A stretch of DNA of 64,000 nucleotides from Roseimicrobium gellanilyticum (GTDB taxonomy: Bacteria > Verrucomicrobiota > Verrucomicrobiia > Verrucomicrobiales > Verrucomicrobiaceae): the NCBI RefSeq assembly GCF_003315205.1, contig NZ_QNRR01000015.1, positions 1-64,000 of the forward strand, in the 5' to 3' direction. Both the position numbers and the translations under genes were made by a program. Below the pieces are notes generated by a model. The model made no database searches. It saw only the letters and a program-made list of their open reading frames with translations, and was not told where the DNA came from. Shown one piece after another: positions 34,284 through 44,331 of this stretch (position 1 is the first letter of the stretch; the number at the start of each line of letters is the position of its first letter).

Positions 34284-37200
34284 ATGCCTGGCCGGATTTC
34301 CCTGTGCAGTTGGTCTTTGCGTCTTTGTGTCGCCTTGTTGTTTTTCGTGGGAGCAGGAGGTGCGCTGCAGGCAGGGCCGGAGACGGTCGCGGGTGAGAAA
34401 TCAGCGAAGGCGGTGACGATTCATGACCAGTGGAGTCTGCCGGGCATCATGGGTGGTGGGGTGAAGACGACGGATGAATACACGGAGGGGAATGTGTTTC
34501 TCGTGGTGCCGGTCATCAGCACCGTAGGGCGGGATGGATTGCTCAGTGGGGATGTGCTTTTCATCGAGCCGTACAGCTCGTGGGGTGAGCAGGGCGAGGT
34601 GGCAGCGAGCCTCGGCCTGGGATGGCGGCACTACTTCACCGCGCAGAGTGTGAGCGCGGTGACGAAGCATGATGGGCATCAGGCGGGCTTCCTTGAAGAA
34701 GGCGTGTATGTGGGGGCGAACTTCTTCGTGGATATGCTGGACACGCAATTCGGCAACCAGTTCTGGCAGCTTGGTGTGGGTGCGGAGGTGGGTACGAGAT
34801 ATCTGGAGATAAGGGGGAACTACTACATCCCGCTCAGTGACCGGCAGCTTGCCTTCGAGCAGCGCTCGCGGCAGACCTTCACCAGCAGCAGCACGAGCCT
34901 GAGCCAGCAGGTGACGGGGGAGCCTTTCGCCACGGGGAATACCATCCAGCAGGAGCTGAACACCACCACCTTCGCGACCACCACGACGAGCACGACGACG
35001 ATTGAGCAGCTCTTCCGTCTCTATGAGGAAGGCATGGAGGGCTGGGATGTGCAGGCATCACTCCTGGTGCCAGGGCTGGACCGGTGGATGGATGTGTTCC
35101 TTATCGGTGGTTATTATTCTTTCGATAACCAACCCTTTGGTCCGCAGACGGGTGGCACAGGAAATGTGGAAGGCTGGAAGGCCGGACTGGAAGTGCGCCC
35201 GGTGCCTGCGGTGGTGCTGAATGCGACGTGGTATGAAGACGAGCGCTATGTGGGCAGTGACTGGCTGTATGGCCTGCGCCTTGAGATTCCCTTTGAGATG
35301 GGTGACCTGGGCGATGGCAGGGGCTTCTGGGATCGCGTGGGTGATGCCTTCACACCACGGCGTCGTCACCTCGCGGAGCGCCTCGTGGAGCCGGTGCGGA
35401 GGCAGAATGAAGCCATCAAGGTCGGCAATGAGACGGAGCAGAAGGTGGAAGTGGATACGCAGGTGCAGCGCGTGACGAAGGTGGTGGCGCAGAGCTCACA
35501 GCAAGTCGTGCTGCAGGAGGACATTGTCTTCGTGAACAATGGCACAGCCACCACGAATGGCATCGGCGCAGGCAGTGCGAGCGGCACGGGCACGGCGGAG
35601 CAGCCGTTTGATACCATCGTGGCCGGAGGCACCCTCGCGGGGAACAAATCTGTAGCGACCAACCGCGTGTGGAATGTGTATACGCAGGGTGGTGTGGAGT
35701 ACGCCGTTGACAATGTCTACCTCCCCTCCATCTCCGGCCAGCAGGTGAAGTTCATCGGCAGCGGCACCCCCATCGCAGGGCTGGGGGGCAGGACCTTTGG
35801 CACGGGACCCAGACCCAGCGTGACGGCCGCGAACGGCTTCTTTGCCGGCAACGGAAAGTACATCGGCGTCTACGGATATGATTTCAACTCCACCCACGTC
35901 GGCATCTACGGATATGAGCAAAGCGAAATCGTGGGCAACCATTTCGAGGGGGACGCCATGGTCAAGATCGAAGCCGGCGGAACCTTGGGTGGGGAGAAGA
36001 CACTCGTGAAGGACAACCTGTTCGCGAATGAATGGGGTGTGCAAATCTACACCAACTTTGGCAGCATCGAGGCGGACATCGTCAACAACGCGTTTGAAAG
36101 AACCTTTTTCGGCGTGAACCTGGGAGTCTCGCACGGCGGCCAGATCAAAGCCAACATCACAGGGAATACCATCAACTACACCGGTGCTGGCATCAACGTG
36201 GACAACTATGGATTCAGCTCCAGCTTCGGCAGGGTGGAAGCCACGGTGACGGGTAATACGATCCGCAGCGTCACGGATGAAAACTATGCGCGGGTGCTGA
36301 GATTCCGCAATGGTGGAGAGATGGACCTGACCTTCCAGGGGAACATCCTGACCGAACGCTGGGGCTATCTCATCGAGGGCCGCAGTGACAACGGACAATC
36401 CAGTTCCCTCAAGTTCCTGGGCAATCAGATCACCAACGGCACCCTTGTGGTGGATACTCACCCCACCGATGGCACCACCATGGACTTCACCGCCATCGGC
36501 AACGTCTTCACGAACTCCAACCTCCAGCTGACGGATGTGACCGGAGTGACGGTGACGGACAATGTCTTCTACAATCCGGAAAGGCCGACGACCGCCATCC
36601 AGATGGAGATCAACGGTGCCCACGCGCTTGATGCGGTGATCCAGCGCAACCAGATCTACAACCCGAAGGGTCGCGGGTTAACCCTCATCGCCACGACCAA
36701 TGCCAGTGTGGTAGTCACGATCTCGGACAATGCCTTTACCGGTGCTACGGATAGTGGCGGTGTGCTCATCCACTCCAATGGCTCTGCGGAGGTGACAGCG
36801 CATGTGGAGAATAACACGATGACCGGCCTGGAATATGGCGTGAGCATGCGCTCGTGGAATGATGCCCTGGGCATCACCGCCTACGTCCGGGGCAATGAAA
36901 TCTCCCACACCACTGGGGAAGCGGTGAGCCTCGCCACCGATTCCCAGGGATACATCTGGGCGGAGGTGGCGAACAACCACATCCTTCATGCAGGTGGCGA
37001 TGGCGTGCAACTGTTTGCCACCGACACCTCCCACCTGATTGCCCATGTATCGGCGAACGCCATCACGGACGCGCAACGCCGCGGCATCTATGTGGAGGCA
37101 CGCTATCTGGCGGACGTGCTGGTGAATCCCGCAGCCAATGTGATCACCAACAGCCGCGGGGCCGGCATCGAGTGGCAGTCGCTGGGCGAGGCCGTAGGCG

Positions 37201-37520
37201 GCATCATCCACTCGAATCTGTTCGAGGCCAACACCATCACCGGCGCCGGCAATGGTGGCATCGTGCTGGTGACCGGGAATGAAGGAGCACTGACGGTGAA
37301 GGGCTTCAACTCGAACACCATCACCAACACGGTTGCAGGATCTCATGTGTCGATTGACCGCCAGGACGCAGGCGCTTTCTCGGTGGAGGGCACGCTGAAT
37401 AACACCGCCACGCCCACTCCCAATCCCACCGCGGGTGACACGCTGTTCTTCGGCGGCACTCCGACCGTGGATTTCTTCCTGAATGGCGCGCACATCACGC
37501 TGCCGGTGGTGGTGCCGTGA
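34284..37520 (+). CDS. Inverse-autotransporter-like surface protein with beta-helix passenger, 1078 aa
   Basis: Start at ATG 34284, where the signal sequence begins (MPGRISLCSWSLRLC, cleavage near LQAG). Residues about 50-360 alternate as amphipathic strands (GDVLFIEPYSSW; EVAASLGLGWRHYF; GANFFVDMLDTQFG; GWKAGLEVRPVPAVVLNATW), consistent with an outer-membrane beta-barrel of inverse-autotransporter type. A linker (RRRHLAERLVEPVRRQNEA) follows. From about residue 420 to the C-terminus are many parallel-beta-helix repeats (e.g. ITGNTINYTGAGI, NVFTNSNLQL, NNTMTGLEYGV). Probably an exposed adhesin or scaffold. Barrel and flank are nearly duplicated 3.5 kb downstream. Confidence 0.82.
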   Translation: MPGRISLCSWSLRLCVALLFFVGAGGALQAGPETVAGEKSAKAVTIHDQWSLPGIMGGGVKTTDEYTEGNVFLVVPVISTVGRDGLLSGDVLFIEPYSSWGEQGEVAASLGLGWRHYFTAQSVSAVTKHDGHQAGFLEEGVYVGANFFVDMLDTQFGNQFWQLGVGAEVGTRYLEIRGNYYIPLSDRQLAFEQRSRQTFTSSSTSLSQQVTGEPFATGNTIQQELNTTTFATTTTSTTTIEQLFRLYEEGMEGWDVQASLLVPGLDRWMDVFLIGGYYSFDNQPFGPQTGGTGNVEGWKAGLEVRPVPAVVLNATWYEDERYVGSDWLYGLRLEIPFEMGDLGDGRGFWDRVGDAFTPRRRHLAERLVEPVRRQNEAIKVGNETEQKVEVDTQVQRVTKVVAQSSQQVVLQEDIVFVNNGTATTNGIGAGSASGTGTAEQPFDTIVAGGTLAGNKSVATNRVWNVYTQGGVEYAVDNVYLPSISGQQVKFIGSGTPIAGLGGRTFGTGPRPSVTAANGFFAGNGKYIGVYGYDFNSTHVGIYGYEQSEIVGNHFEGDAMVKIEAGGTLGGEKTLVKDNLFANEWGVQIYTNFGSIEADIVNNAFERTFFGVNLGVSHGGQIKANITGNTINYTGAGINVDNYGFSSSFGRVEATVTGNTIRSVTDENYARVLRFRNGGEMDLTFQGNILTERWGYLIEGRSDNGQSSSLKFLGNQITNGTLVVDTHPTDGTTMDFTAIGNVFTNSNLQLTDVTGVTVTDNVFYNPERPTTAIQMEINGAHALDAVIQRNQIYNPKGRGLTLIATTNASVVVTISDNAFTGATDSGGVLIHSNGSAEVTAHVENNTMTGLEYGVSMRSWNDALGITAYVRGNEISHTTGEAVSLATDSQGYIWAEVANNHILHAGGDGVQLFATDTSHLIAHVSANAITDAQRRGIYVEARYLADVLVNPAANVITNSRGAGIEWQSLGEAVGGIIHSNLFEANTITGAGNGGIVLVTGNEGALTVKGFNSNTITNTVAGSHVSIDRQDAGAFSVEGTLNNTATPTPNPTAGDTLFFGGTPTVDFFLNGAHITLPVVVP

Positions 37521-37785
37521 GAAATGAATATATGATTTTTGATGGATGATTTTGGATTGGAATGGCTGCTCGCAGGTGTCTTCAGTTCCTCTCGATATCA
37601 TTCGGCTGAAGCCGAAGCTACTTTGGAGGAGCCGCAGTTCTCCATCTGAAGATCATTTTAGCTATTGCAGAATGCACGCGGCGTAAGTTTGGGCGTTCCC
37701 TTATTGGGTCGCACTCCTCTCCCGCGCTTTTGGGTGATGCGGCTTCGGGGACGTTTCACTTCACCTCACCACCACTCCCCTCTCC

Positions 37786-40231
37786 ATGCCCGGCCGGATT
37801 TCCCTGTGCAGTTGGTCTTTGCGGCTTCGTGCTGCGCTATCGCTCTCGATGGTTCTTCTAGGAGGTGCGCTACAGGCGGGACCCGAGACGGTCGCGGGTG
37901 AGAAATCAGCGAAGGCGGTGACGATTCATGACCAGTGGAGCCTGCCAGGCATTCTAGGCGGCGGGGTGAAGACGACGGATGAATACACGGAGGGGAATGT
38001 GTTTCTCGTGCTGCCGGTCATCAGCACGGTGGGTCGGGATGGATTGCTCAGTGGCGATGTGCTTTTCATCGAGCCGTACAGCTCGTGGGGTGAGCAGGGT
38101 GAGGTGGCAGCGAGCCTCGGCCTGGGATGGCGGCACCACTTCACCACGCAGAGTGTGAGCGCAGTGACGAAGCATGATGGGCATCAGGCGGGCTTCCTTG
38201 AAGAAGGCGTGTTTGTGGGCGCGAACTTCTTTGTCGACATGCTGGACACGCAATTCGACAACCAGTTCTGGCAGCTCGGGGTAGGTGCGGAGGTGGGTAC
38301 GAGATATCTGGAGATAAGGGGGGAACTACTACATCCCGCTCAGTGATAAGCAGCTCGCACTGGAGCAGCGCTCGCGGCAGACTTTTACGAGCAGCAGCAC
38401 GAGCCTCAGCCAACAGGTGACGGGTGTGGCCAGCGACCCCTATGCGGCGGGGAATACGATTTCACAGGATGTGAATGTCACCAGCTTCGCCACGACGACG
38501 ACAAGCACGACAACGATTGAGCAGCTCTTCCGTCTCTATGAAGAAGGCATGGAGGGCTGGGATGTGCAGGCCTCGCTGCTGGTGCCGGGACTGGACCGGT
38601 GGATGGATGTGTTCCTTATCGGTGGGTACTACAGTTTCGATAACCAGCCCTTTGGTCCGCAGACAGGTGGCACGGGGAATGTGGAAGGGTGGAAGGCCGG
38701 TGTGGAAGTAAGACCGGTGCCTGCGGTGGTTCTGAATGCGACGTGGTACGAAGACGAGCGCTATGTGGGCAGTGACTGGCTGTATGGCCTGCGTCTGGAG
38801 ATTCCCTTTGAAATGGGTGACCTGGGCGATGGCAAAGGTTTCTGGGACCGTGTGGGAGAATCCTTCACGCCACGACGTCGTCACCTCGCGGAGCGCCTTG
38901 TGGAGCCGGTGCGGAGGCAGAATGAAGCGATCAAGATTGGCAATGAGACGGAGGATCAGGTGGATGTGAACACGTCCGTGAAGCGCGTGACGAAGGTCTC
39001 CATCACACCGCGGCGTATCGTGATGCAGGATGATGTGGTCTTCGTGAACAATGGCGGGGCCGTGGGCAATGGCATCGAGGCAGGCAGTGCGAGCGGAACC
39101 GGCACTGCCGAGCAGCCGGTGGATACGCTGCAGGCCGGGGCGGACCTGGCAGTGGCGAACTCGATTGCGACAAACCGCCTGTGGCATGTGTACACGCAGG
39201 GCGGGGTGGACTATACTACAGGCGCAATCATTCCTGCAGGTGGCTCAGTGAAGTTCATCGGCAGTGGCACGCCCTTCGTGGGCATGAATGGAAAAGTCTT
39301 TGGCACCGGAGCCAGCCCCACTCTTGCGGGTGCTTACATCAACAGCCTCGTTGGAGGCAACTACGTTGGGGTCTTCGGATACAACATCCAGAATGCGGCA
39401 ATCAATTTGTGGAACTTTCAGACGGTCGAGATCATTGGGAATACCCTTCCCGGGTCCTTTCTGCAGTTCATCGATCCCACTTTCCTGACCGTAGAGAACA
39501 ATACGATTTCCTATAATCCCATTTGCATCGCCGGCATCGTGGTGTCTGTCCACTCCGGGAATACGCAGGCCACGATCGAGAACAACACCATCGTGGGATA
39601 TGCTGTCGACAATGGACAATTTACCGACAAGGGCATCGCCTTTTACGTGAGCGATACCGCCTCACTCACGGCGTCCGTCACGCACAATACCATCACAGGA
39701 TTTAGAACTGGCATCTGGAGTCAGACCCATCTGGCCACCGCCAGCATGAATGCGACCATCACTGGCAATACGGTCAGTGGCGCCCTGAAGCATGGCATCA
39801 ATATCTACAACGTCTTCGGCACCACGACAGCTTCCATTACGGACAACATCATCAACAACAGTCCAACCGGCATTCTCCTTGAGGACTACGAACAAGTAGG
39901 CCACCTGAACATCACGGCGCTGGGAGGCAATGAAATTCGAGACTCGACGTCTGCGGGCATTCACGTGGATGCAATGCCCGTCGTCGGCGACGCCAGCATC
40001 ACGGTGAATGGCTTTGATGGGAACCTCATCTCAGGCACACCGGCAGGAGCACACGTACGCCTGGAGAAGAGTGGCACATCCATCCTCAGCGTGCTGGGCA
40101 CGCTGAATAATACGGCCACGCCTACGCCGAATCCGGATGCCACTGGAGTCACGCTGGATGTGGAAGGCACACCGACACTCAACTTCCTGCTGAACGGAGT
40201 GCTCATCAATACGGCGGTGGATGTGCCGTGA
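37786..40231 (+). pseudogene. Second surface protein, frameshifted in a G tract (about 814 aa if restored)
   Basis: The signal and barrel part match 34284-37520 almost base for base to about 39110. In copy 1 the sequence AAGGGGGAAC has five G (34813-34817); here six are present (38318-38323). The extra G shifts the frame by +1, so the first part stops at 38346 and the remainder is readable in another frame to the stop at 40231. Removing one G would restore an 814-codon gene. The passenger is shorter and different, with its own beta-helix repeats (ITGFRTGIWS; INNSPTGILL). It may be a true pseudogene, a phase-variable switch, or a sequencing error. The intact, non-degenerate downstream frame argues that the lesion is recent. 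Confidence 0.85.
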
Positions 40232-40545
40232 GGAGGGGCGGGGTATTTGTGATTTTTGATGGATGATTTTTGATTTAGGAGTTTCGGATTGAGCGTGCTG
40301 TGGAATCGAAGTGGCGGGAGGTGGTGATGCCCGTGCGAGGCTCCGCACGGGAGCTCCCGGCCAAAGCGGTGCTTCGCACACGCACTCCAAAGCGCTTCGC
40401 GCAAGGTGGTGTGCGAATGGGTGGGGTCTCTGTCGGAGGTGAAGCCATCTCACGAGACGATTCGTGGAAGGCTGTGTGTATCCTTAGTGTGGCGTAAGTT
40501 TATTTAGAGCACTTTCATCAAAAAAGTAGCCATTTGGAAGATGAG

Positions 40546-40680
40546 TCGCGGAGTGAGGCCCGAACCGGTGAATCTTGGGTGAGGCCATGGGTTCGGGTGT
40601 CGCTCCGCGACACTGGATGACCTCCCACCCACCCGGCCTTGAAAGGCCGGGCTAAGATACGATCGTCGCTCCGCGACTGG
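40546..40680. repeat. Palindromic repeat C, copy 2
   Basis: Contains AGTCGCGGAG, CCGAACCGGTGAATC, TCGCTCCGCGACACTGG, CGGCCTTGAAAGGCCG and GTCGCTCCGCGACT. The ends are reverse complements, giving a large foldback. Nearly identical to 42457-42592. Confidence 0.8.
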
Positions 40681-40740
40681 AACATCCATGAACATCCATG
40701 AACATCCATGAACATCCATGAACATCCATGAACATCCATG
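40681..40740 (+). repeat. 10-bp tandem repeat, six units
   Basis: AACATCCATG repeated exactly six times. The sister repeat at 42299-42832 has only a single similar unit (GCATCCATGAG) in the same place, so this array is a local expansion. Confidence 0.95.
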
Positions 40741-40898
40741 TGCTCCAGATGATTCCATATCGGAGCTGTGCCTTGAACTGCTTCTCATCAAAGGCGGCTG
40801 AAAGCGGCTATGGCATTTTTCAGAATGCTCTACTCAGGATGTGCGCGGCCCGTCGTGATGCAATGGGATGCGTAGTGGGTGACTCGCACTCTCTCTGG

Positions 40899-40965
40899 GG
40901 TGGAACGTCAGCGTGAGCGGGTGGCCACGCAGGACGTGGGTGGACGAAGGCCCTCGGGGCTATCC
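40899..40965 (+). repeat. Dispersed repeat B, copy 3
   Basis: GGAACGTCAGCGTGAGCGGG, then GTGGGTGGACGAAGG. It is followed at 40969-41000 by an AT-rich palindrome (GAAATTTGAG) also seen after other copies. Confidence 0.75.
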
Positions 40966-41071
40966 GTGGATTTTAGATCTGAAATTTGAGATTTAAAATT
41001 GCGGGGAGAAGGGGCGAGGGCAGACGAGTCTCTTCGCACAGGTAGCGCTTGATTCTCCTGAGGATTACGAT

Positions 41072-41290
41072 TTGCAGTGTCCCTGGTGCGGGCAGGGTGG
41101 CTTGCAACCGGCGTATCTGCGCCCGTTTGGCGACCGACCACTCTGGATCTGCGCGGAGTGCGATGCCTTGTGGGACCAGCCACACACTCCCAACCTCGAT
41201 CACGCCAACCACTCTGTAGGCCTTGGCGGATGCATGGAGGCACACGGCGACACGGACGACTGGCACCTGGTGGTCCCGCGCGAAGTTTGA
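41072..41290 (+). CDS. Small zinc-ribbon-like protein, 72 aa, TTG start
   Basis: Starts at TTG 41072, preceded by GAGGA at 7 bp. The protein opens with CPWCGQGGLQPAYLRPFG then PLWICAECDALW, two CxxC knuckles forming a rubredoxin-like zinc ribbon. The C-terminal part is acidic/His-rich. Function unknown. No ATG is available in frame, so the ribosome-binding site decides the start. Confidence 0.7.
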   Translation: MQCPWCGQGGLQPAYLRPFGDRPLWICAECDALWDQPHTPNLDHANHSVGLGGCMEAHGDTDDWHLVVPREV

Positions 41291-41393
41291 GGTGGGTGAT
41301 TGCGTGACACGGCGGGCGATGGTGGTGCATGCTTTTTTCATGGCACGCGACGTGTCCAACTGGTATGCCTGGCGCTCACCTGTTCTTCACATG

Positions 41394-42191
41394 ATGAGAT
41401 TTGCATCCTCCATGGCCGTGACCGCTGCGTTGCTTCTGCTGACGCTGCCTGGCACGTCCTGCACCAGCACCTCTTTTTCATCTTCTCCCTCTGATGACGA
41501 GTCGGTTGACCAGCCGTTCTGGGGTGAAGGGGCGGCCGCGCGAGGGCAGAAGGTCATTCGGCTTGGCAATCCCAAGCGGCCGGCATGGGGCTGGGCGGAT
41601 GTGCCGGTGGAAGTGGTGACGGTGGCAAAAACGCGGCTCAAGCCGCCGGCGTCCAGTTGGGATGTATCACACCACTGGCATGATGATGAGAGCACCTACG
41701 AAGTGCTCTGCCTCGACGATGATGACTCGGTGTCCTGCCTCTTCATCTGCACACGGGGCAAGTGGATGCTGATGGAAGGTGAGCAGGGCCTGCGGCAGAC
41801 CTCGCTCATGGAGCATGACAGGCTCCAGAAATTGCGATATCTGTCTGCCGGGGATTTGAAAAGGCTCTGTGGTCGCATCGCGTATCTGGGCGCAAGGTCG
41901 GGCGGATATGTGCCGCATGCGGGGATACGCAATGAGGAGCGGGCTATCCGCGCCTGGTTGGGCGGTGAGGTGAAGGACGCTGACGTGCTGAGAAAGTACT
42001 GTGTGGATCCCGCTGTGGTGCAGGAGGGTGCCGCATACGTGATCACGTGGTACGTCCTCACGCGTGAGGGAAGCCTGGAGCTCTGGAATGCCCGTGCGCA
42101 AACGCTGGATGACGGCAGGCGTGAAATCGTTGGGATTACGTTTCGCGAAGTGTTGAAGAAGGGCTCCTTCCGCTGGGGGCTGGTGCCGTAG
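41394..42191 (+). CDS. Putative lipoprotein, 265 aa
   Basis: From ATG 41394 (an ATG also at 41391). The signal MRFASSMAVTAALLLLTLPG ends in a lipobox-like TLPGTSC, so the mature N-terminus would be the lipid-anchored Cys. A Ser/Asp-rich spacer follows, then a globular domain with VPVEVVTVAKTRL, SCLFICTRGKWMLMEG and ITWYVLTREGSLELWNARA. Family not recognised. Flanked by long direct repeats. Confidence 0.8.
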   Translation: MRFASSMAVTAALLLLTLPGTSCTSTSFSSSPSDDESVDQPFWGEGAAARGQKVIRLGNPKRPAWGWADVPVEVVTVAKTRLKPPASSWDVSHHWHDDESTYEVLCLDDDDSVSCLFICTRGKWMLMEGEQGLRQTSLMEHDRLQKLRYLSAGDLKRLCGRIAYLGARSGGYVPHAGIRNEERAIRAWLGGEVKDADVLRKYCVDPAVVQEGAAYVITWYVLTREGSLELWNARAQTLDDGRREIVGITFREVLKKGSFRWGLVP

Positions 42192-42456
42192 GTGGACGGT
42201 GGGGCGTGGAGGAGATGTGTTCCCGAAGTGTGCTGTAGGAATGTTGCATCGCGGTCTGGGAGTTTGGAGATGTGATGATGCGGCGGAGACGACTCTAAGC
42301 GGTGCTTCGCACACGCACTCCAAAGCGCTGCGCGCAAGGCGGCATGCGACAGGGTGGAGCCTCTGCCGGAGGTGAAGCCATCTCACGAGACGATTCGTGG
42401 GGGTTGTGCCTGACCTTAAAACATCTTGGACAAAGATGTAGCCGTTTAGAAGCTGA

Positions 42457-42592
42457 GTCGCGGAGCGACGGCCGAACCGGTGAATCTTGGGTGAGGTCAT
42501 GGGTTCGGGTGTCGCTCCGCGACACTGGATGACCTCCCACCCACCCGGCCTTGAAAGGCCGGGCTAAGATACGATCGTCGCTCCGCGACTGC
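42457..42592. repeat. Palindromic repeat C, copy 3
   Basis: Nearly identical to 40546-40680, including both GTCGCTCCGCGAC stems and the CGGCCTTGAAAGGCCG hairpin. Confidence 0.8.
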
Positions 42593-42769
42593 GGCATCCA
42601 TGAGCTCCAAATGATTCCATATCGGGCTGTGCTTTGAGCTGCTTCTCATCAAAGGCGGCTGAAAGCGGCTATATCATTTTTCAAAAAAATGCTCTATCTA
42701 CTCAGGGTGTGCATGGCTCGTCGCGATGTGACGGGATGAATGGTGGGTGACGCACTCTCTCTCTTGGGT

Positions 42770-42832
42770 GGAACGTCAGCGTGAGCGGGTGGCTACGCGG
42801 AGGAAGGGTGGACGAAGGCCCTCGGGGCTATC
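42770..42832 (+). repeat. Dispersed repeat B, copy 4
   Basis: GGAACGTCAGCGTGAGCGGG, then GGTGGACGAAGGCCCTCGG. Same orientation as the others. Confidence 0.75.
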
Positions 42833-42892
42833 CTGTACTTACCTCACCCTATGCTGAAGTGGACTGCTCCACGGGCGACGCGGGATGAAGGC

Positions 42893-43975
42893 TCACTTGC
42901 TGAACAGGGCTGCATAGGTGAGTGGGAAATGCCGCTCGAGGTATTTCTTCCCATCGGATATCGGGGCGGTGGTCCACTCGTCTGTCAGCATTGCTCCCAC
43001 GTTATCGTCATCGTTATTCTGCGGTGGTTGCGCTTTCAGCATTTCCGCCATGCGGGCATCGCCAGCCAGATGCAGGACTCTCCATGCGTTGCGCTGGTAG
43101 TCCGCTTCTGCCGCGTCCTCGAACTGGCCGGCAAAGACCCGGGAGAGCGCAGCGATATCGCCCGTGCTCGCGAGCAGCAGCGTGGGGTAGTAGTCATGGG
43201 GATGCGGCTGCAGGCCGGCAGCGCGGTGTTCCGCTTCCCTTTGCGCGGCTGCCTGCTTCCAGTGGGCGACGCACGGAGTGAAGTTCATCTTCATCAACGG
43301 CTCCTGAGGAAGGAGACGCACACGGCTGGCATGAATGAGGCCGGTGGTCCCATCCGGCAGCCAGACTTCCCAGTGGGTGGATGCGGGGAAGGGTTTCACG
43401 GCGAGGAATTTTTCCCCGGCCTTGACCGTGGCGATCACGTCGCCTTTCTCGTCCCGGACATTGCTGTAGCCATCTGGGTCTTCGATGGTCGCCATGGACT
43501 CGATGCCCCACTTCGCAGCATCGGCAGGTGGCAGCAGCGATTTGATCCACCTCTCCGTGGGACAGGAAATTTCGACAAGGCCAATGCCCGGAACGACGTC
43601 TGCGTAGGTGTAGACCTCCCGCTGCATGTAGGCGGCCTCACCACGTTCGCCGGCAGGAACGTCCGGGATGGGGAATGACTTCCCACCCGGCTCCACCCAC
43701 GCATAAGCCTCTGGCATGCCCATGGCCAGGGAACCTTCACGCAGCACGTAGATGTGGGCGCGGTGCGAGGGAACCGCCAGGCGATGCAGCAGGGTGTGCC
43801 CCTCCAGGACGACCTTGTCATCGGATAACCGGACTCCCCTGCCCTTCTTCCCGAGGTCATCGTCCGAGAGACTCTTCAGGTACTGCATGATCCGCCGATC
43901 ATCTGCAGTGAAGTGGTCTTCAGCGCCGGGCGCCGTGGCCACACAGAGGAGAACTGTGAAAAGGCAGAGCTTCAT
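42893..43975 (-). CDS. Exported protein with SH3-like segment, 360 aa
   Basis: Signal MKLCLFTVLLCVATAPGAED with cleavage near PGA. Residues about 165-220 (DPDGYSNVRDEKGDVIATVK, GEKFLAV, WEVWLPDGTTGLIHASRVRL) match bacterial SH3 (SH3_3) style: an SNVR start, KxGE, and GLIHxSR end. The C-terminal third is helical. Probably a periplasmic envelope protein; substrate unknown. Confidence 0.8.
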   Translation of the reverse strand: MKLCLFTVLLCVATAPGAEDHFTADDRRIMQYLKSLSDDDLGKKGRGVRLSDDKVVLEGHTLLHRLAVPSHRAHIYVLREGSLAMGMPEAYAWVEPGGKSFPIPDVPAGERGEAAYMQREVYTYADVVPGIGLVEISCPTERWIKSLLPPADAAKWGIESMATIEDPDGYSNVRDEKGDVIATVKAGEKFLAVKPFPASTHWEVWLPDGTTGLIHASRVRLLPQEPLMKMNFTPCVAHWKQAAAQREAEHRAAGLQPHPHDYYPTLLLASTGDIAALSRVFAGQFEDAAEADYQRNAWRVLHLAGDARMAEMLKAQPPQNNDDDNVGAMLTDEWTTAPISDGKKYLERHFPLTYAALFSK

Positions 43976-44092
43976 GACAGCAGACTGGTGGAGGGTTGGG
44001 ATTCATCATCATCGTCCTCATCATCGGGACTCGTTGTGATAAACTTTGGGCTGGGGATGTATGTGAGACGAGGCTCTGGTGTGACAGCTATC

Positions 44093-44146
44093 GTTCTTGG
44101 TTCTTGGTTCTTGGTTCTTGGTTCTTGGTTCTTGGTTCTTGGTTCC
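44093..44146 (+). repeat. Heptamer tandem array (GTTCTTG)n
   Basis: Seven to eight units of exactly 7 bp, drifting at the end (GTTCCTAGTTTCTGG). It lies in the gap 43976-44331 upstream of the membrane-protein gene; no other feature is seen there. Confidence 0.95.
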
Positions 44147-44331
44147 TAGTTTCTGGTCCGAGGTATCGGCGACTGGTTTCACGCACGATGGAAAAAAGCA
44201 CGAATTTCCCCTTGCCCGAGGAAAGTGCCGTCATAACATCACCCGGATACTGCATCGCGTAACTTTCGTGAGGCTCCTTCGCATCTGGACACGCGTGATG
44301 TGGTGCTTGTTCACCCGAAACAGATCACGCC

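Larger units (their letters stand above)
40366..40965 (+). repeat. Long direct repeat, copy A
   Basis: Matches 42299-42832 over about 550 bp: from GCGGTGCTTCGCACACGCAC, through palindromic repeat C and an IS630-like right end, to repeat B (CCCTCGGGGCTATCC). Copy A is longer chiefly because of the six-unit 10-bp array inside it. The two copies flank the zinc-ribbon and lipoprotein genes. Confidence 0.85.
42299..42832 (+). repeat. Long direct repeat, copy B
   Basis: Partner of 40366-40965. It contains palindromic repeat C (42457-42592), a TCAAAAAAATGCTCTA IS630-like end at about 42680-42695 and repeat B (42770-42832). No gene is seen between 42192 and 42892. Confidence 0.85.

Noticed and set aside
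40681-40740. CRISPR or iteron origin
   Set aside because: Six perfect 10-bp units with no spacers and no replication gene nearby; the sister repeat shows it to be a simple local expansion.
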